64,000 nucleotides of DNA, taken from Cytophagales bacterium. GTDB lineage: Bacteria > Bacteroidota > Bacteroidia > Cytophagales > Flammeovirgaceae. Every line of letters starts with the position of its first letter. Position 1 is the stretch's first letter. The notes below the pieces were generated by a model. It saw only the letters and a list, made by a program, of their open reading frames with translations, searched no databases and was not told where the DNA came from. Where the stretch lies: the NCBI GenBank assembly GCA_025056215.1, contig JANWWC010000002.1:444427-508426 (forward strand), written 5' to 3'. Positions 21,001-29,208 of this stretch are shown piece by piece. The position numbers were made by a program, and so were the translations under genes.

Positions 21001-23458
21001 TAAGCACCTGCCCTATATTTACATAGCTTTCCGTGCTTTTAACTCCTAAGAATACTTCTTGAGTAGGTATTTGAGTAACAATACATCGAGAAACTCTCCT
21101 TCCATTTTCATCGAATACAGATGTATAAATTTTGGCTTCTAACATTCCTAAATTTGTATACTCAGAGGGTATTTGAAAATATGTTTGAAAATTCCCTTTT
21201 TCATCTGTTTGTCCCTGTCGTAATATTTCTTCAAAATATGAAACATTACTTCCATACAACGAAAAAGAATATTCCTCCCATCCTTTCGGTTGAAACGCTT
21301 TGGAAGAAAGAATAAGCGAACTTTCTACTTTTCTGTTAGCAGCGGGAGTTCCAAATAAATTAACTGCTTGCGCATTGAGCGAAAGATTACCTCCCGCTTT
21401 AGCATTTGATTGCTCTATAGAAATATTAACTTTAATACGGTCGGGTAAAAACTCTTCTACGCTAATATTTTTAGAAGCCAACAATATATCGTTTCCACTA
21501 AGCACTTCTACCAAATAGAATCCTGTAATAGCGGAAGGAGGAATCTTAAAAGACGTTTCAAATGTTCCTTCTTCGTTAGTCATTCCTCGTCTAACTGCGA
21601 ACTCCCTCCCATTAGGCAAAGAAATTTTCAGTTTGATGGGATAGTTTTTAGCAGTTTTCCATTCTTTATCGCGAACAATAGTTTTTAGAAATACATCATC
21701 ATCGGGGCGATATAGGTCGCGGTCTCCGTATAAGAATGCTTGCAGCCCTGCTGTGTTTTCATACATTCCACCAAGCTCAAAAGAAGATGTATTCACTGGT
21801 GTTTGTTTGAAATGAAGAAATGTAAAGTCTTTTCCTTTTTGAGCAGTAACCATTCCTACTTCAAAAGAAGGAGCTTTTTTGCGCAATTCCGAAAAGCGAA
21901 CGACACCTTCTTTATCAGTTGTTCCTTTAGCAAGAAGTTGATTATTATTGCTAATAAGAAAAATTTCAGTATTTTCTAATGGCTCCGCTCTCTCGATACT
22001 ATGAGCGAATACTATTGCTTCATCGCCGTTGTACTTTGCTACTAATCCGATATCAGAAATAGAAATCAAACGAGTATCGCGCTTCCATTGTTCGTTACAG
22101 GAAGCTACCGTTACTAAATAAACTCCATTAATCGATTGATTCTCTAGTTCGTTTTTAGGTGCAAGATTTAAACTTAATAAACTTAAATTGCCTTGTTTTT
22201 TTAAAGAACTTACCTCAAGCTCTTGAGAAAACACTAAGTTTCCGTAGCTTTCAGGATTCGGATAATAAATAGAATTTTCGTCAAGATAACTATATTCTTG
22301 AGTGTTATAAATAAATGGAAAAATGTTGTTCTCAAAAATTTTGTGAACCGTCACTGTAATTTTAGAAATGCCAACAATCCGAAGCGCAACGTTTTTAGCA
22401 CCTGCGTTTGACAAATACATTGCTTTAGCAGAAGCAAAAGCAATCCGTGGCACTAATTCGCCTACTGCTATGATTTGTTCAAAATCAGAGGGTAAAGAAG
22501 TTTGGAAAATTCCGCTTAACTCTTTCTTAATGCGCAACAGATACATCTTTCCAGATTGAAAATCTCCACGAATCAAAAATCCGTGCGATAGCTTTTCTAT
22601 TGTAATCGGAAGCGAATAATTTTGAATAGATTTATCGTATACTTCTACTACACTGGCAAGCTCGATAGTGCTTACAGCCTGATTAGTATAAACTCGCAAA
22701 ACCACTTCTTGATTGTTATCGTATTCGGCGATTGCCTGCAAAATTCTGAATTCGATGCTCGGAATAACACTTTCAAAACTAAGAGCCTCTCCTCTTCTTT
22801 CACTATTAAAAACGCACAATCCTTCTTTTATTCGAAACAATATTGGCTTTTCTTGCTGACTCTTAAAATCGGAAGGGCGCATGCTAAGCTGAATCACTGA
22901 ACTTACGTTCGATGTTTGAAGTTCATATTGAAAATAATCTTGGTGAATTGAAACGCTAAGTAATTTAAGCAATTCATGAGGATCAACCGGATAATTAAAC
23001 ATTAAATCCGCTCTTATTTCAGGAGAATTTGTCTGATAATTGTGTGCCCAGTATACATGAGCTCCTTGAATCGTTAGATAAGGGGTATGAAAAACTATTT
23101 TTTCGGTTGATACCGAGAGCTGCGGAGAAATCCCCTTCACAATTCTTGATGTAAGCTTCGCTTCATAAATAGTATTGGGCTGGAAACCTACTTCTGGAGA
23201 AAAAATTAAACGATTTTTCCCAAGCCATTTAAATTTGCCTCGAACCTGTGGAACAATCTCAATTAAGGGCTCTTGTATCCATTTTCCTATTTCGCTTTCT
23301 GAAACTAAATCATGGCTGAAAGTAAAATCCAAGTTCTGCTGGACTTCTATTTCATCTGAAAAGTTTCGATAAATAATTGTTACTTCGTTTGTATCAGAAA
23401 ACCAAGTGCAACTGGGCAACAAAAAAATTACCCATACAACTGGAATATAAGATTTCAT
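18047..23458 (-). CDS. Alpha-2-macroglobulin family lipoprotein with thioester
   Basis: Large periplasmic protease trap, 1803 residues. It starts with a lipoprotein signal ending in LLPSC (Cys about 17), followed by macroglobulin-like beta domains; QAFLYGDRDLYRPDDDVFLKT-type sequence is the A2M N-domain, and KSFRLASF/FWSGTLKTDSDGKV-type sequence the central A2M segment with FSGDLRIMAVAAQG. The GCLEQT thioester motif lies at about residue 1345 (near base 19420) and is followed by the alpha-helical thioester domain, so the bait-and-bind chemistry looks intact. Family members are often next to pbpC in other phyla; no such gene is seen here. The ATG at 23458 was preferred to a GTG six codons earlier. 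Confidence 0.92.
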   Translation of the reverse strand: MKSYIPVVWVIFLLPSCTWFSDTNEVTIIYRNFSDEIEVQQNLDFTFSHDLVSESEIGKWIQEPLIEIVPQVRGKFKWLGKNRLIFSPEVGFQPNTIYEAKLTSRIVKGISPQLSVSTEKIVFHTPYLTIQGAHVYWAHNYQTNSPEIRADLMFNYPVDPHELLKLLSVSIHQDYFQYELQTSNVSSVIQLSMRPSDFKSQQEKPILFRIKEGLCVFNSERRGEALSFESVIPSIEFRILQAIAEYDNNQEVVLRVYTNQAVSTIELASVVEVYDKSIQNYSLPITIEKLSHGFLIRGDFQSGKMYLLRIKKELSGIFQTSLPSDFEQIIAVGELVPRIAFASAKAMYLSNAGAKNVALRIVGISKITVTVHKIFENNIFPFIYNTQEYSYLDENSIYYPNPESYGNLVFSQELEVSSLKKQGNLSLLSLNLAPKNELENQSINGVYLVTVASCNEQWKRDTRLISISDIGLVAKYNGDEAIVFAHSIERAEPLENTEIFLISNNNQLLAKGTTDKEGVVRFSELRKKAPSFEVGMVTAQKGKDFTFLHFKQTPVNTSSFELGGMYENTAGLQAFLYGDRDLYRPDDDVFLKTIVRDKEWKTAKNYPIKLKISLPNGREFAVRRGMTNEEGTFETSFKIPPSAITGFYLVEVLSGNDILLASKNISVEEFLPDRIKVNISIEQSNAKAGGNLSLNAQAVNLFGTPAANRKVESSLILSSKAFQPKGWEEYSFSLYGSNVSYFEEILRQGQTDEKGNFQTYFQIPSEYTNLGMLEAKIYTSVFDENGRRVSRCIVTQIPTQEVFLGVKSTESYVNIGQVLNIPIVALNKEGMVYNNARARVQIVKLEWQTIVEKDDYGSYRYISQPKEKILQDYIVQISGKGNSCQFVPTESGEYQFRIYNIGASTYVMMPFYAYSWGTTSETSFEVEKDGKIAIQTDKEKYLAGETAKVLFKCPFDGRLIVTLERNRVFEYTIVQTNNRVAELSFKLKEEHLPNVFVSATLLKPIAENAIPLTVAHGYHNLFVEKTENQIELNIVAPEKVRSNSSVDIVVQLSKKNSNAEITIAVVDEGILQIKNYKTPNPYDYFYQKRALQVNSYDLYPRLFPEIRHSATQFGADGYDLGKRNNPLTNKRVKLASFWSGTLKTDSDGKVKYSIKIPNGFSGDLRIMAVAAQGKAFGAAEKSMKVADPLIVSVGVPRFLSPADEVVIPVTVSNTTSQKATVTSKIAVSGALQTLGENKQTLQVSANGEKTVYFTLKASSQMGTGEILVEAEGLDEKFTQKTEITVRPPSSLLKFSSSGRIEGGKSARIDLKRNYLQSSVSGKLLLTKVPFAEFAKEMNDLIQYPHGCLEQTISTAFPQLYAGEFLKKVRPELAHDAAHHIYETIRKIQSLQLYDGSLAYWQNGDYSNWWATVYAAHFLTEAQKAGFEVENKLLERLYQYLQARVKSREMTRYHFITSNNQTVSQEFAPREVAYSLYVLALAGKKDLPTMNYYKSRLHLLTTDARYMLAGAFSLVGDINAARKLQPTSFSANKAIRELDGSFSSYLRDIALSLSVLLETEPDNAQVPVLAKQVAEILKATSYPTTQELAFSLTALGKIARKAQNTSITAIIKADGKEIARFDGNDLVLKQNVVGKEIEIITSGTGNLFYFYELQGLNESEKVEEKDNFLQVRREFYDRQGTPINSFKFRQNDLIVVKLSLKSLLEKIENVVLTDVLPACFEIENPRLEGIELPWLKDIAATAQHIDYRDDRIHYYTTAQTSKQEYYYLARVTNKGKFQLGIVSADAMYNGDYHSYSGSGEIVVE

Positions 23459-23575
23459 TATTAAAAAATTAAGCACTCATCAAATTTAAAAAACTTATCC
23501 TAACTTGCAATAAGTTTTCGATTATTTAAAATTCAATCTCTTTAGAAAGGATTTACAAAAGGCAAATTTTAAAAT

Positions 23576-24058
23576 TTACTCCACCATAACATAAGTACCC
23601 CCGAAAGCACATTCTCCTTGCAATGTTTGACAGGAACTCTTTTCTATTGGCGGAATTTCTACCAAAAATTTTCCATTATAAATTCCATTAAAGTTAAAAT
23701 GTACGATACAATCTCCTTCTTGGTAGAAACCATGTTGCGTGTTATCTACTAAAATTTTACCCTGCAGTTTCCCAGTACAGTTTGTTTCCTCTGAATGTAC
23801 TTCGAAATTCCAAGTAAAATCAAAAGTTTTATCGTTGTTATATTGAAGAGTAAGCTTTGAACTTAGTCCTTCATTTTCACCAGATTCTATTTGATATGTT
23901 CCAGAATATCCTACTAAAGCTTGATAAGCCTCTTCATTCTCTTTAGTTACTTGTTCTTCATTATTATCTGTTTCTTCGGCTTTCTTCTGAGAAGCTTGAC
24001 AAGCTCCTAAAACTAAAAAAATTACTACCACAAAAAAGTATGAAAATGTACTGCGCAT
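23576..24058 (-). CDS. Small lipoprotein of unknown function
   Basis: 160 residues. The signal peptide runs into a lipobox LGAC (Cys20). The mature start is acidic and low complexity (SQKKAEETDNNEEQVTKENEE), a flexible tether, then a beta-rich domain with YSGTYQIESGENEGLSSKL and three later cysteines (CTGK, CIVHF, and a pair near the end, CQTLQGECAFGG). The compact beta domain resembles small lipocalin-like or META-like lipoproteins, but I cannot assign it. Upstream of the A2M gene on the same strand, about 120 bases away. Confidence 0.75.
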   Translation of the reverse strand: MRSTFSYFFVVVIFLVLGACQASQKKAEETDNNEEQVTKENEEAYQALVGYSGTYQIESGENEGLSSKLTLQYNNDKTFDFTWNFEVHSEETNCTGKLQGKILVDNTQHGFYQEGDCIVHFNFNGIYNGKFLVEIPPIEKSSCQTLQGECAFGGTYVMVE

Positions 24059-24539
24059 AAATGAAAAGTTTTGTTATTTAGCAATTTTGTAAATGATTTT
24101 GTTTTTATCAAAGATTTCTTAAAAAGTTTATATGAACTTATAAAAACAATTAAAGAAATTGTTTTAATATTTCTCATCAATGATGTTTTGCAATGGATTT
24201 CAATGAGTTTTATTTCACACGTAGAAAGCGATTTTTTTTTATTTGCTCGTGAACAAACCTTTATTTAGTGCTCTGTCATATAATTTTTTAAGATTGAGAA
24301 TTTAAATCGATTTATCAAAATCTTCCAAGATTATCGCATATCAGTTATTTCTCAAATGCGTTTTTCATATTTTCTAAGAAATCCATCTTACAAATGAGTT
24401 TCGTTTTTAAACAATGAAAATTACTCTGATGTCTCTCACTTTATTAGGATTAGAAAAAACAGCTAAAAAATTGTCCTACCATTAAATATATTCCGAACAA
24501 ATACCTGAAAAACAACCATTTTTTTACCACCATTATTTA
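24059..24539. other. AT-rich stretch without a recognisable gene
   Basis: About 480 bases with strong A/T runs, no open frame that looks like protein, no hairpin with a T-tract, and no tRNA-like fold that I can see. It adjoins an adhesin remnant, so it may be decayed sequence of the same origin. Confidence 0.5.
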
Positions 24540-24895
24540 AGCGTAAATACTTGTAAACAATCACTATTGGTTTGCGTAAATTACTAACGACGAATGTATC
24601 AGTATTACTACACCCGTTTTTATCGGTAACGCTGCATTGCCTACCCTATCAATCAAAAAAGAAGTTGCTTTTCTCCAGCCAGTTGCCATATAAATCAATT
24701 CTGCATTTGCTGCAAATACTTCTAAGGTTTGACTGCCACCTTCGCAAATAAAAATTAGGCGTGAGTTGAAAACGTTATATAAGTAAAACGGATTGTAATC
24801 GCTTTGCAGTTGGTGTTTCTTGCAAAATTGACGCGAATCCAATAAACACCAGCACTATTTTTACTGATTAACAATTCGCCCCTTTTTACCTATAA
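24540..24895 (-). pseudogene. Remnant of an Ig-like/PKD-type secreted adhesin
   Basis: Three pieces in different frames on the minus strand, in order, match the repeating Ig-like units of Bacteroidota surface/gliding proteins: SAGVYWIRV with a following CKAITIRFTY (about 24780-24870), then CEGGSQTLEVFAANA (about 24700-24750), then VTDKNGCSNTDTFVV (about 24570-24615). The usual unit is CEGxSxTLxV ... GVYWVxVT ... NGCSxTDTFVV, so the sequence keeps the tail of one unit and most of another, broken by at least two frameshifts. No signal peptide or C-terminal sorting domain remains. Confidence 0.6.
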
Positions 24896-24984
24896 AAAAA
24901 TTTCAAAAATAGACTTTTTCAGTAAACTGGGTGGAAAAGTACCGTAGAAATCAACTAACGCAAGATGTAATATATTTTTAAGAT

Positions 24985-26466
24985 TTATAAATACTTGAAT
25001 CCATCTTTGCTCATCAAAATAGAAGTTGCAATTTTTGCAGACAACATGCACAACGGTATGCCTCCTCCTGGATGAACGCTCCCACCACAAAAATAAAGGT
25101 TAGAAATTTTTTTAGAAAAATTAGGATGTCTCAAAAACGCTGAAAACATAGTATTGCTGCTGTTTCCATAAAGAGCACCGCCATAAGAAGAAGTTCTTTC
25201 TTCTATTTTGCGAGGGTCTAGTACACTTTCTACTACAATCAGCTTTTCAATATCTGTATTTAAAATAGCGTTGATTTTTCGAACAATCGACTGGCGAGCT
25301 CTGACAATGAGTTCGTCCCAGTTTTGCCCAGAATTGGGTGGAACATTAATCATTACAAACCAGTTTTCGCAATCTTTAGGAGCATCAGAGAAAACTATTT
25401 TGCTACTAATAAAAACGTAAACTGTTACATCATCGGCGATTGTCTTTTGTTGAAAAATAGCTTCGAATTCTTTCTGATAATCTTGAGAAAAGAAAATATT
25501 ATGAAGTTCTAATTCTGAAAATTGTCGATTGATTCCCCAGTAAAAAATAAGTGCTGAGCTTGAACGCGGTTGTTTTAAAATATGCTCGGGTGCTTTATGT
25601 TCTGAAAGTAATTTCCGATAAGTAAACATTATATCGGCATTACTTATCACATAATCGCACTCTATTGTTTGAGAATTGGTTTGTACGGCTATTGCTCTAG
25701 AATTTCGTACAATAATTTTTTGGGCTTCTGTTTGTGTTAAAAACTCTACGCCTCGCTTTTTTGCTAGTTTTGTAAGCGCAATAGCTAAGCTATACATTCC
25801 TTGATGAGGAAAAAAGGCTCCGTAGCAATGTTCCAAGTGAGAAATTACGTTTAATGTAGCAGGTGCTTGATAAGGATTGGAACCATTGTATGTAGCATAT
25901 CTATCGAAAAACTGAACAGTTTTAGGATTGCGAAACATTGACTTATTTGCCTGATGCATGGTGCGAAAAGCATCAATTTCGTATCCAAGAAGCAAAGAAC
26001 GCAATGTGGTCAAACTCAAATAAGTAGAAAATTGATGAAGAGATTTTTCTAAAAAAACGGGTTTCGTAATCTTATAAATTCTTTCAGCCTTCTGTAAAAA
26101 CCGTTTTACATCTTCAGGTGATTCTCCTAATTTTTGGGCTATTTCATCGACAAAATTTTCTATATTTGCATAAGCAAAAAGAATCGTTCCATCAGGATAA
26201 AAATATTTGCAAATTATAGGTAGTTTTTGGTAAGTAAAAAAATCTTTTGCTGATTCGCCACAAATCTCAAAAAGTTCTTCTACTAACTCTGGCAACGTAA
26301 ATAAAGAGGGACCCGCATCAAAACGAAAATCTTGCAAGCAAATTTCTGAGAGTTTCCCCCCTAAGAAGCTGTTTTTTTCTAATACTATCACTCGATAATT
26401 TCTAGCAAGACGAATAGCGGCTGCAATTCCTGCGATTCCTGCACCTATAATCACAACTTTTTTCAT
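24985..26466 (-). CDS. crtD: Carotenoid desaturase, CrtD-like (phytoene desaturase family)
   Basis: FAD-dependent desaturase of carotenoid synthesis. The dinucleotide-binding motif VVIIGAGIAGIAAAIRLA is at residues 4-21, GPSLF follows at about 55, and the C-terminal family signature is LYFCGGSVHPGGGIPL near residue 465. The variant SSNTMFSAFLRHPNFS just before it is of the CrtD (1-hydroxycarotenoid 3,4-desaturase) kind seen in Bacteroidota rather than the CrtI lycopene-forming type, which usually has VGAGTHPGAG. No crtB, crtY or other carotenoid gene is nearby, so the exact step is inferred. Start moved to the ATG at 26466 (MKKVVIIG). Confidence 0.85.
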   Translation of the reverse strand: MKKVVIIGAGIAGIAAAIRLARNYRVIVLEKNSFLGGKLSEICLQDFRFDAGPSLFTLPELVEELFEICGESAKDFFTYQKLPIICKYFYPDGTILFAYANIENFVDEIAQKLGESPEDVKRFLQKAERIYKITKPVFLEKSLHQFSTYLSLTTLRSLLLGYEIDAFRTMHQANKSMFRNPKTVQFFDRYATYNGSNPYQAPATLNVISHLEHCYGAFFPHQGMYSLAIALTKLAKKRGVEFLTQTEAQKIIVRNSRAIAVQTNSQTIECDYVISNADIMFTYRKLLSEHKAPEHILKQPRSSSALIFYWGINRQFSELELHNIFFSQDYQKEFEAIFQQKTIADDVTVYVFISSKIVFSDAPKDCENWFVMINVPPNSGQNWDELIVRARQSIVRKINAILNTDIEKLIVVESVLDPRKIEERTSSYGGALYGNSSNTMFSAFLRHPNFSKKISNLYFCGGSVHPGGGIPLCMLSAKIATSILMSKDGFKYL

Positions 26467-26518
26467 AGAAACAATAAAAAACGCCAAGTAAACGAAAATA
26501 CTTGACGTTTTGTTTGGG

Positions 26519-26626
26519 CTGTAGGGGAAGGAGTCGAACCTTCAAGGGGCGGTTAGGCTTTCGCTTTATCCCTAGATCCCCACCCGCGAGATAGGCGGGC
26601 ACGGCTGCCAATTTCGTCACCCCACA
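26519..26626 (-). tRNA. Aberrant class II tRNA-like element (tRNA-Leu-like ends, abnormal middle)
   Basis: The ends are convincing: a 7-bp acceptor stem TGTGGGG/CCCTACA, a leucine-type D arm (TGACGAAATTGGCAG), and a standard T arm GAAGG-TTCGACT-CCTTC. The middle is wrong: 56 bases separate the D and T arms where about 30-33 are usual. A 5-bp stem CCCGC/GCGGG encloses the loop CTATCTC, which offers no leucine anticodon and has a pyrimidine at position 37, and it is followed by a ~37-base variable region that can fold as GGGG..CCCC and TAGG..CCTA. No CCA is encoded; the 3' end reads GCCC. It may be a tRNA-Leu disrupted by a short palindromic insertion, or a divergent tRNA. Confidence 0.4.
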
Positions 26627-26871
26627 GTGTATATAACGCATTTGCTTATGACACTACAAAATTGAACACAATTTTATTAAATTACAAATATTTTAATAAA
26701 TTATTCAAAAAAATATATTTTTCTTAATTTTTTAAAGCTTTTATTAAAAAAAACAAAATAACATCTAGCGAAATTCCGCTAAAATTAAGAACTTTCTAAA
26801 CGTGGAACTTTATACTTTTACTGAGGTAGAAAAAAGATATACCAACATCTAAAAAACCGTTTTTATTTAAA

Positions 26872-26896
26872 AAAATGGCTTTTTTTAAGCCATTTT
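26872..26896. repeat. 10-bp perfect inverted repeat in the glnN leader region
   Basis: AAAATGGCTT (26872-26881) and AAGCCATTTT (26887-26896) pair perfectly around five Ts. It lies 120 bases before glnN and 77 bases before its likely -7 box. The flanks repeat parts of it (aaaaaccgttttt, gaccattttt). It could be a regulator site for a nitrogen-responsive protein or a weak terminator; nothing distinguishes these. Confidence 0.5.
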
Positions 26897-26972
26897 ATAG
26901 CTAAAAAGACCATTTTTAACCTGAAATAGGATAAAAAAACAGGCATAAATTTTTAAAAATAGTATTTCTTCC

Positions 26973-26980
26973 TATTTTTG
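26973..26980 (+). promoter_or_regulatory. Candidate -7 box of the glnN promoter
   Basis: TATTTTTG matches TAnnTTTG and lies 37 bases before the glnN ATG. No clear TTTG at the -33 distance; the upstream 20 bases are A/T runs. The stretch 26640-27016 otherwise holds only the inverted repeat and no gene. Confidence 0.45.
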
Positions 26981-27016
26981 AACCGCATTTTAAACATTAA
27001 AACATTTAAGTAAACA

Positions 27017-29161
27017 ATGGCTAATTTAAGACTAAGAGCAATTGAAGAAATCGCTAACAGAAAGGTAGTTCGCTACGGAGTCCCTGGCAAAGCATCAGAG
27101 TATTATGGAGAGAATTGTTTTTCTCTCGACAAAATGAAGGCAACTTTAGCGCCCGCCGTATTTAAAAAAGTAAAGCAAGCTATCGAAACGGGAAGTAAGT
27201 TAGACCTAGAAACTGCTGAAGCAATCGCATCGGCAGTCAAAAGTTGGGCTGTAAACAAAGGAGTAACCCATTATACGCACTGGTTTCAACCTCTCACAGG
27301 TCTTTCTGCCGAAAAACACGATGCCTTCTTTAGTTATCTTTCTGGAATAGAAGGGTTTAGTGGAAAGCAGCTCATCCAACAAGAGCCCGATGGTTCATCA
27401 TTTCCTTCTGGTGGTATCCGAAGAACTAACGAAGCAAGAGGCTATACCATTTACGATCCTTCTTCACCTATTTTCATTATGGATACAACGCTGTACATTC
27501 CTACAGCTTTCGTATCTTACACGGGTGAAACGCTCGACTATAAAACTCCTCTTCTTAAATCTCTTAATGCATTAAACAAAGCAGCAGTAGCCGTATGTAA
27601 GTACTTTGATGACAAAGTAAACTATGTATACGCTACTTTAGGTCCAGAACAAGAATATTTCTTGATAGACAAAGCTTTTGCAGCATTACGCCCAGACCTT
27701 GTACTTACAGGAAGGACAGTTTACGGCGCCGCCCCTGCAAAAGGACAACAACTTGAAGACCAATATTTTGGTTCTATCCCTGGTAGAGTTCTTGAATTTA
27801 TGAAAGAACTCGAAGTAGAATGTTTGAAAGTGGGAATCCCAGTAACTACGCGCCACAATGAAGTAGCTCCTTCACAGTATGAAATTGCTCCCTTGTTCGA
27901 GGAAATTAATGTCGCTGTAGACCACAACTTGCTCATGATGGAAATCATGAGAAAAGTAGCTGACAGACATAACTTCTTTATCTCTCACCACGAAAAACCT
28001 TTTGCCAAAGTTAATGGAAGTGGAAAGCATAACAACTGGTCTATTACAACTAATACAGGGCGCAACCTTCTCGAACCTCAAAATGACTTGTATTTTCTTA
28101 CTTTCTTGGTAAATGTTATCAAGGCTGTTCATGAAAATGCAGACCTTTTGCGCGCTTCTATTGCATCAGCAGCTAATGATTATCGCTTAGGAGCTAACGA
28201 AGCACCTCCCGCTATTATGTCTATTTTCTTAGGAGAAACTCTTACAAAAGTATTAGATGAATTCGAGGCTACAGGCAAATTTAAACTCGATGAAAAGAAA
28301 AATTACATGCAGTTCGGAATTTCCCGATTGCCTGACGCTCCTAAAGACAATACAGATAGAAACCGCACCTCTCCTTTTGCTTTTACGGGCAATAAATTCG
28401 AATATAGAGCGGTAGGAGGTTCAGCTAATTGCGGAACAGCTATGATGGTACTCAATATGATTGTAGCTGACCAACTTACTAAATTCAAAGCTGAAGTAGA
28501 TGCACTTATTAAGTCAGGAAAAAAGAAAAACGATGCAATCTTAGAAGTTTGCTTAGAATACGTAAAATCTTCAAAAGCTATCCGATTCGACGGCGATGGG
28601 TATTCAGAAGAATGGAAGAAAGAAGCTGCAAGGCGCGGATTGAAAAATATTCCTGATACACCAGATGCACTGGACTTCTTCATTGAAAAAAAATATGAAG
28701 AAATGTTTGAAAGGCATGGTGTATTTAATAAAAGAGAGCTTCATGCGCGCTATGAAATATGGCAAGAAACCTACGCTAAAAAAGTAGATATCGAAACAAA
28801 ATTGATGGAAGAGCTTGCCATGACTTCTATCATCCCTGCAGCGATGGCTTACCTAAATGAATTGTGTACAACAATGGAAGGGTTGAAAGCTGCTGGCGCC
28901 GATAAAAAAGAAATCGCCGATCTTATCAAAGAAATTGCTCATTTGGTTGGCGAAGTAAAAGAAAGAGTAGAAGCAATGCGCGCTGATCGCCTCAAAGCAG
29001 AAGCTAAAGAAGGTACCGCCGAGAGAGCTAAAGCATTTTGCCACGAAGTCAAACACAAGCACCATGAAAAGCTCCGCGAAGCCGTAGATAAGCTCGAAAC
29101 TCTTGTGGCAGATGAGTTTTGGCCTCTGCCTAAATACAGAGAAATGCTGTTTATGAGATAA
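27017..29161 (+). CDS. glnN: Glutamine synthetase type III
   Basis: ATP-dependent amidation of glutamate; GSIII is the large form found in Bacteroidota and cyanobacteria. 714 residues. The GSIII N-terminal domain (MANLRLRAIEEIANRKVV) comes first, followed by the PSSPIF and TALYIPTAF-type region, GPEQEYFLID (catalytic Glu-type metal residues, about 214-223), TTRHNEVAPSQYEIAP (about 280-295), KVNGSGKHNNWS (about 330), then the conserved NRTSPFAFTGNKFEYR. The C-terminal extension after residue ~600 is a charged helical region typical of GSIII. No glnB, ntr or gltB is in the window. The gene stands alone, with a -7 box and an inverted repeat upstream. Confidence 0.97.
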   Translation: MANLRLRAIEEIANRKVVRYGVPGKASEYYGENCFSLDKMKATLAPAVFKKVKQAIETGSKLDLETAEAIASAVKSWAVNKGVTHYTHWFQPLTGLSAEKHDAFFSYLSGIEGFSGKQLIQQEPDGSSFPSGGIRRTNEARGYTIYDPSSPIFIMDTTLYIPTAFVSYTGETLDYKTPLLKSLNALNKAAVAVCKYFDDKVNYVYATLGPEQEYFLIDKAFAALRPDLVLTGRTVYGAAPAKGQQLEDQYFGSIPGRVLEFMKELEVECLKVGIPVTTRHNEVAPSQYEIAPLFEEINVAVDHNLLMMEIMRKVADRHNFFISHHEKPFAKVNGSGKHNNWSITTNTGRNLLEPQNDLYFLTFLVNVIKAVHENADLLRASIASAANDYRLGANEAPPAIMSIFLGETLTKVLDEFEATGKFKLDEKKNYMQFGISRLPDAPKDNTDRNRTSPFAFTGNKFEYRAVGGSANCGTAMMVLNMIVADQLTKFKAEVDALIKSGKKKNDAILEVCLEYVKSSKAIRFDGDGYSEEWKKEAARRGLKNIPDTPDALDFFIEKKYEEMFERHGVFNKRELHARYEIWQETYAKKVDIETKLMEELAMTSIIPAAMAYLNELCTTMEGLKAAGADKKEIADLIKEIAHLVGEVKERVEAMRADRLKAEAKEGTAERAKAFCHEVKHKHHEKLREAVDKLETLVADEFWPLPKYREMLFMR

Positions 29162-29162
29162 C

Positions 29163-29208
29163 AAAAAAACAGAAGAAGGCAAAAATTTTTTTATAGTTTG
29201 CCTTCTTC
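29163..29208 (-). terminator. Intrinsic terminator overlapping the 3' end of lolD
   Basis: GAAGAAGGCAAA (29172-29183) and TTTGCCTTCTTC (29197-29208) form a perfect 12-bp stem. On the minus strand it is followed by TGTTTTTTTG (29162-29171), a good U-tract. The 5' arm on that strand is also the last codons of lolD. On the plus strand no T-run follows, so it serves lolD rather than glnN. Confidence 0.8.

Noticed and set aside
24071..24268. A 65-codon plus-strand frame in the AT-rich gap
   Set aside because: Hydrophobic, low-complexity product of A/T runs, no similar neighbours and no convincing start region.
24564..24842. A 92-codon open frame as a real small gene
   Set aside because: Only its middle matches the Ig-like unit; its two ends match in other frames, so it is a remnant.
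26872..26896. Riboswitch upstream of glnN
   Set aside because: Only a simple hairpin upstream of the predicted start site; no conserved glutamine-riboswitch core visible.
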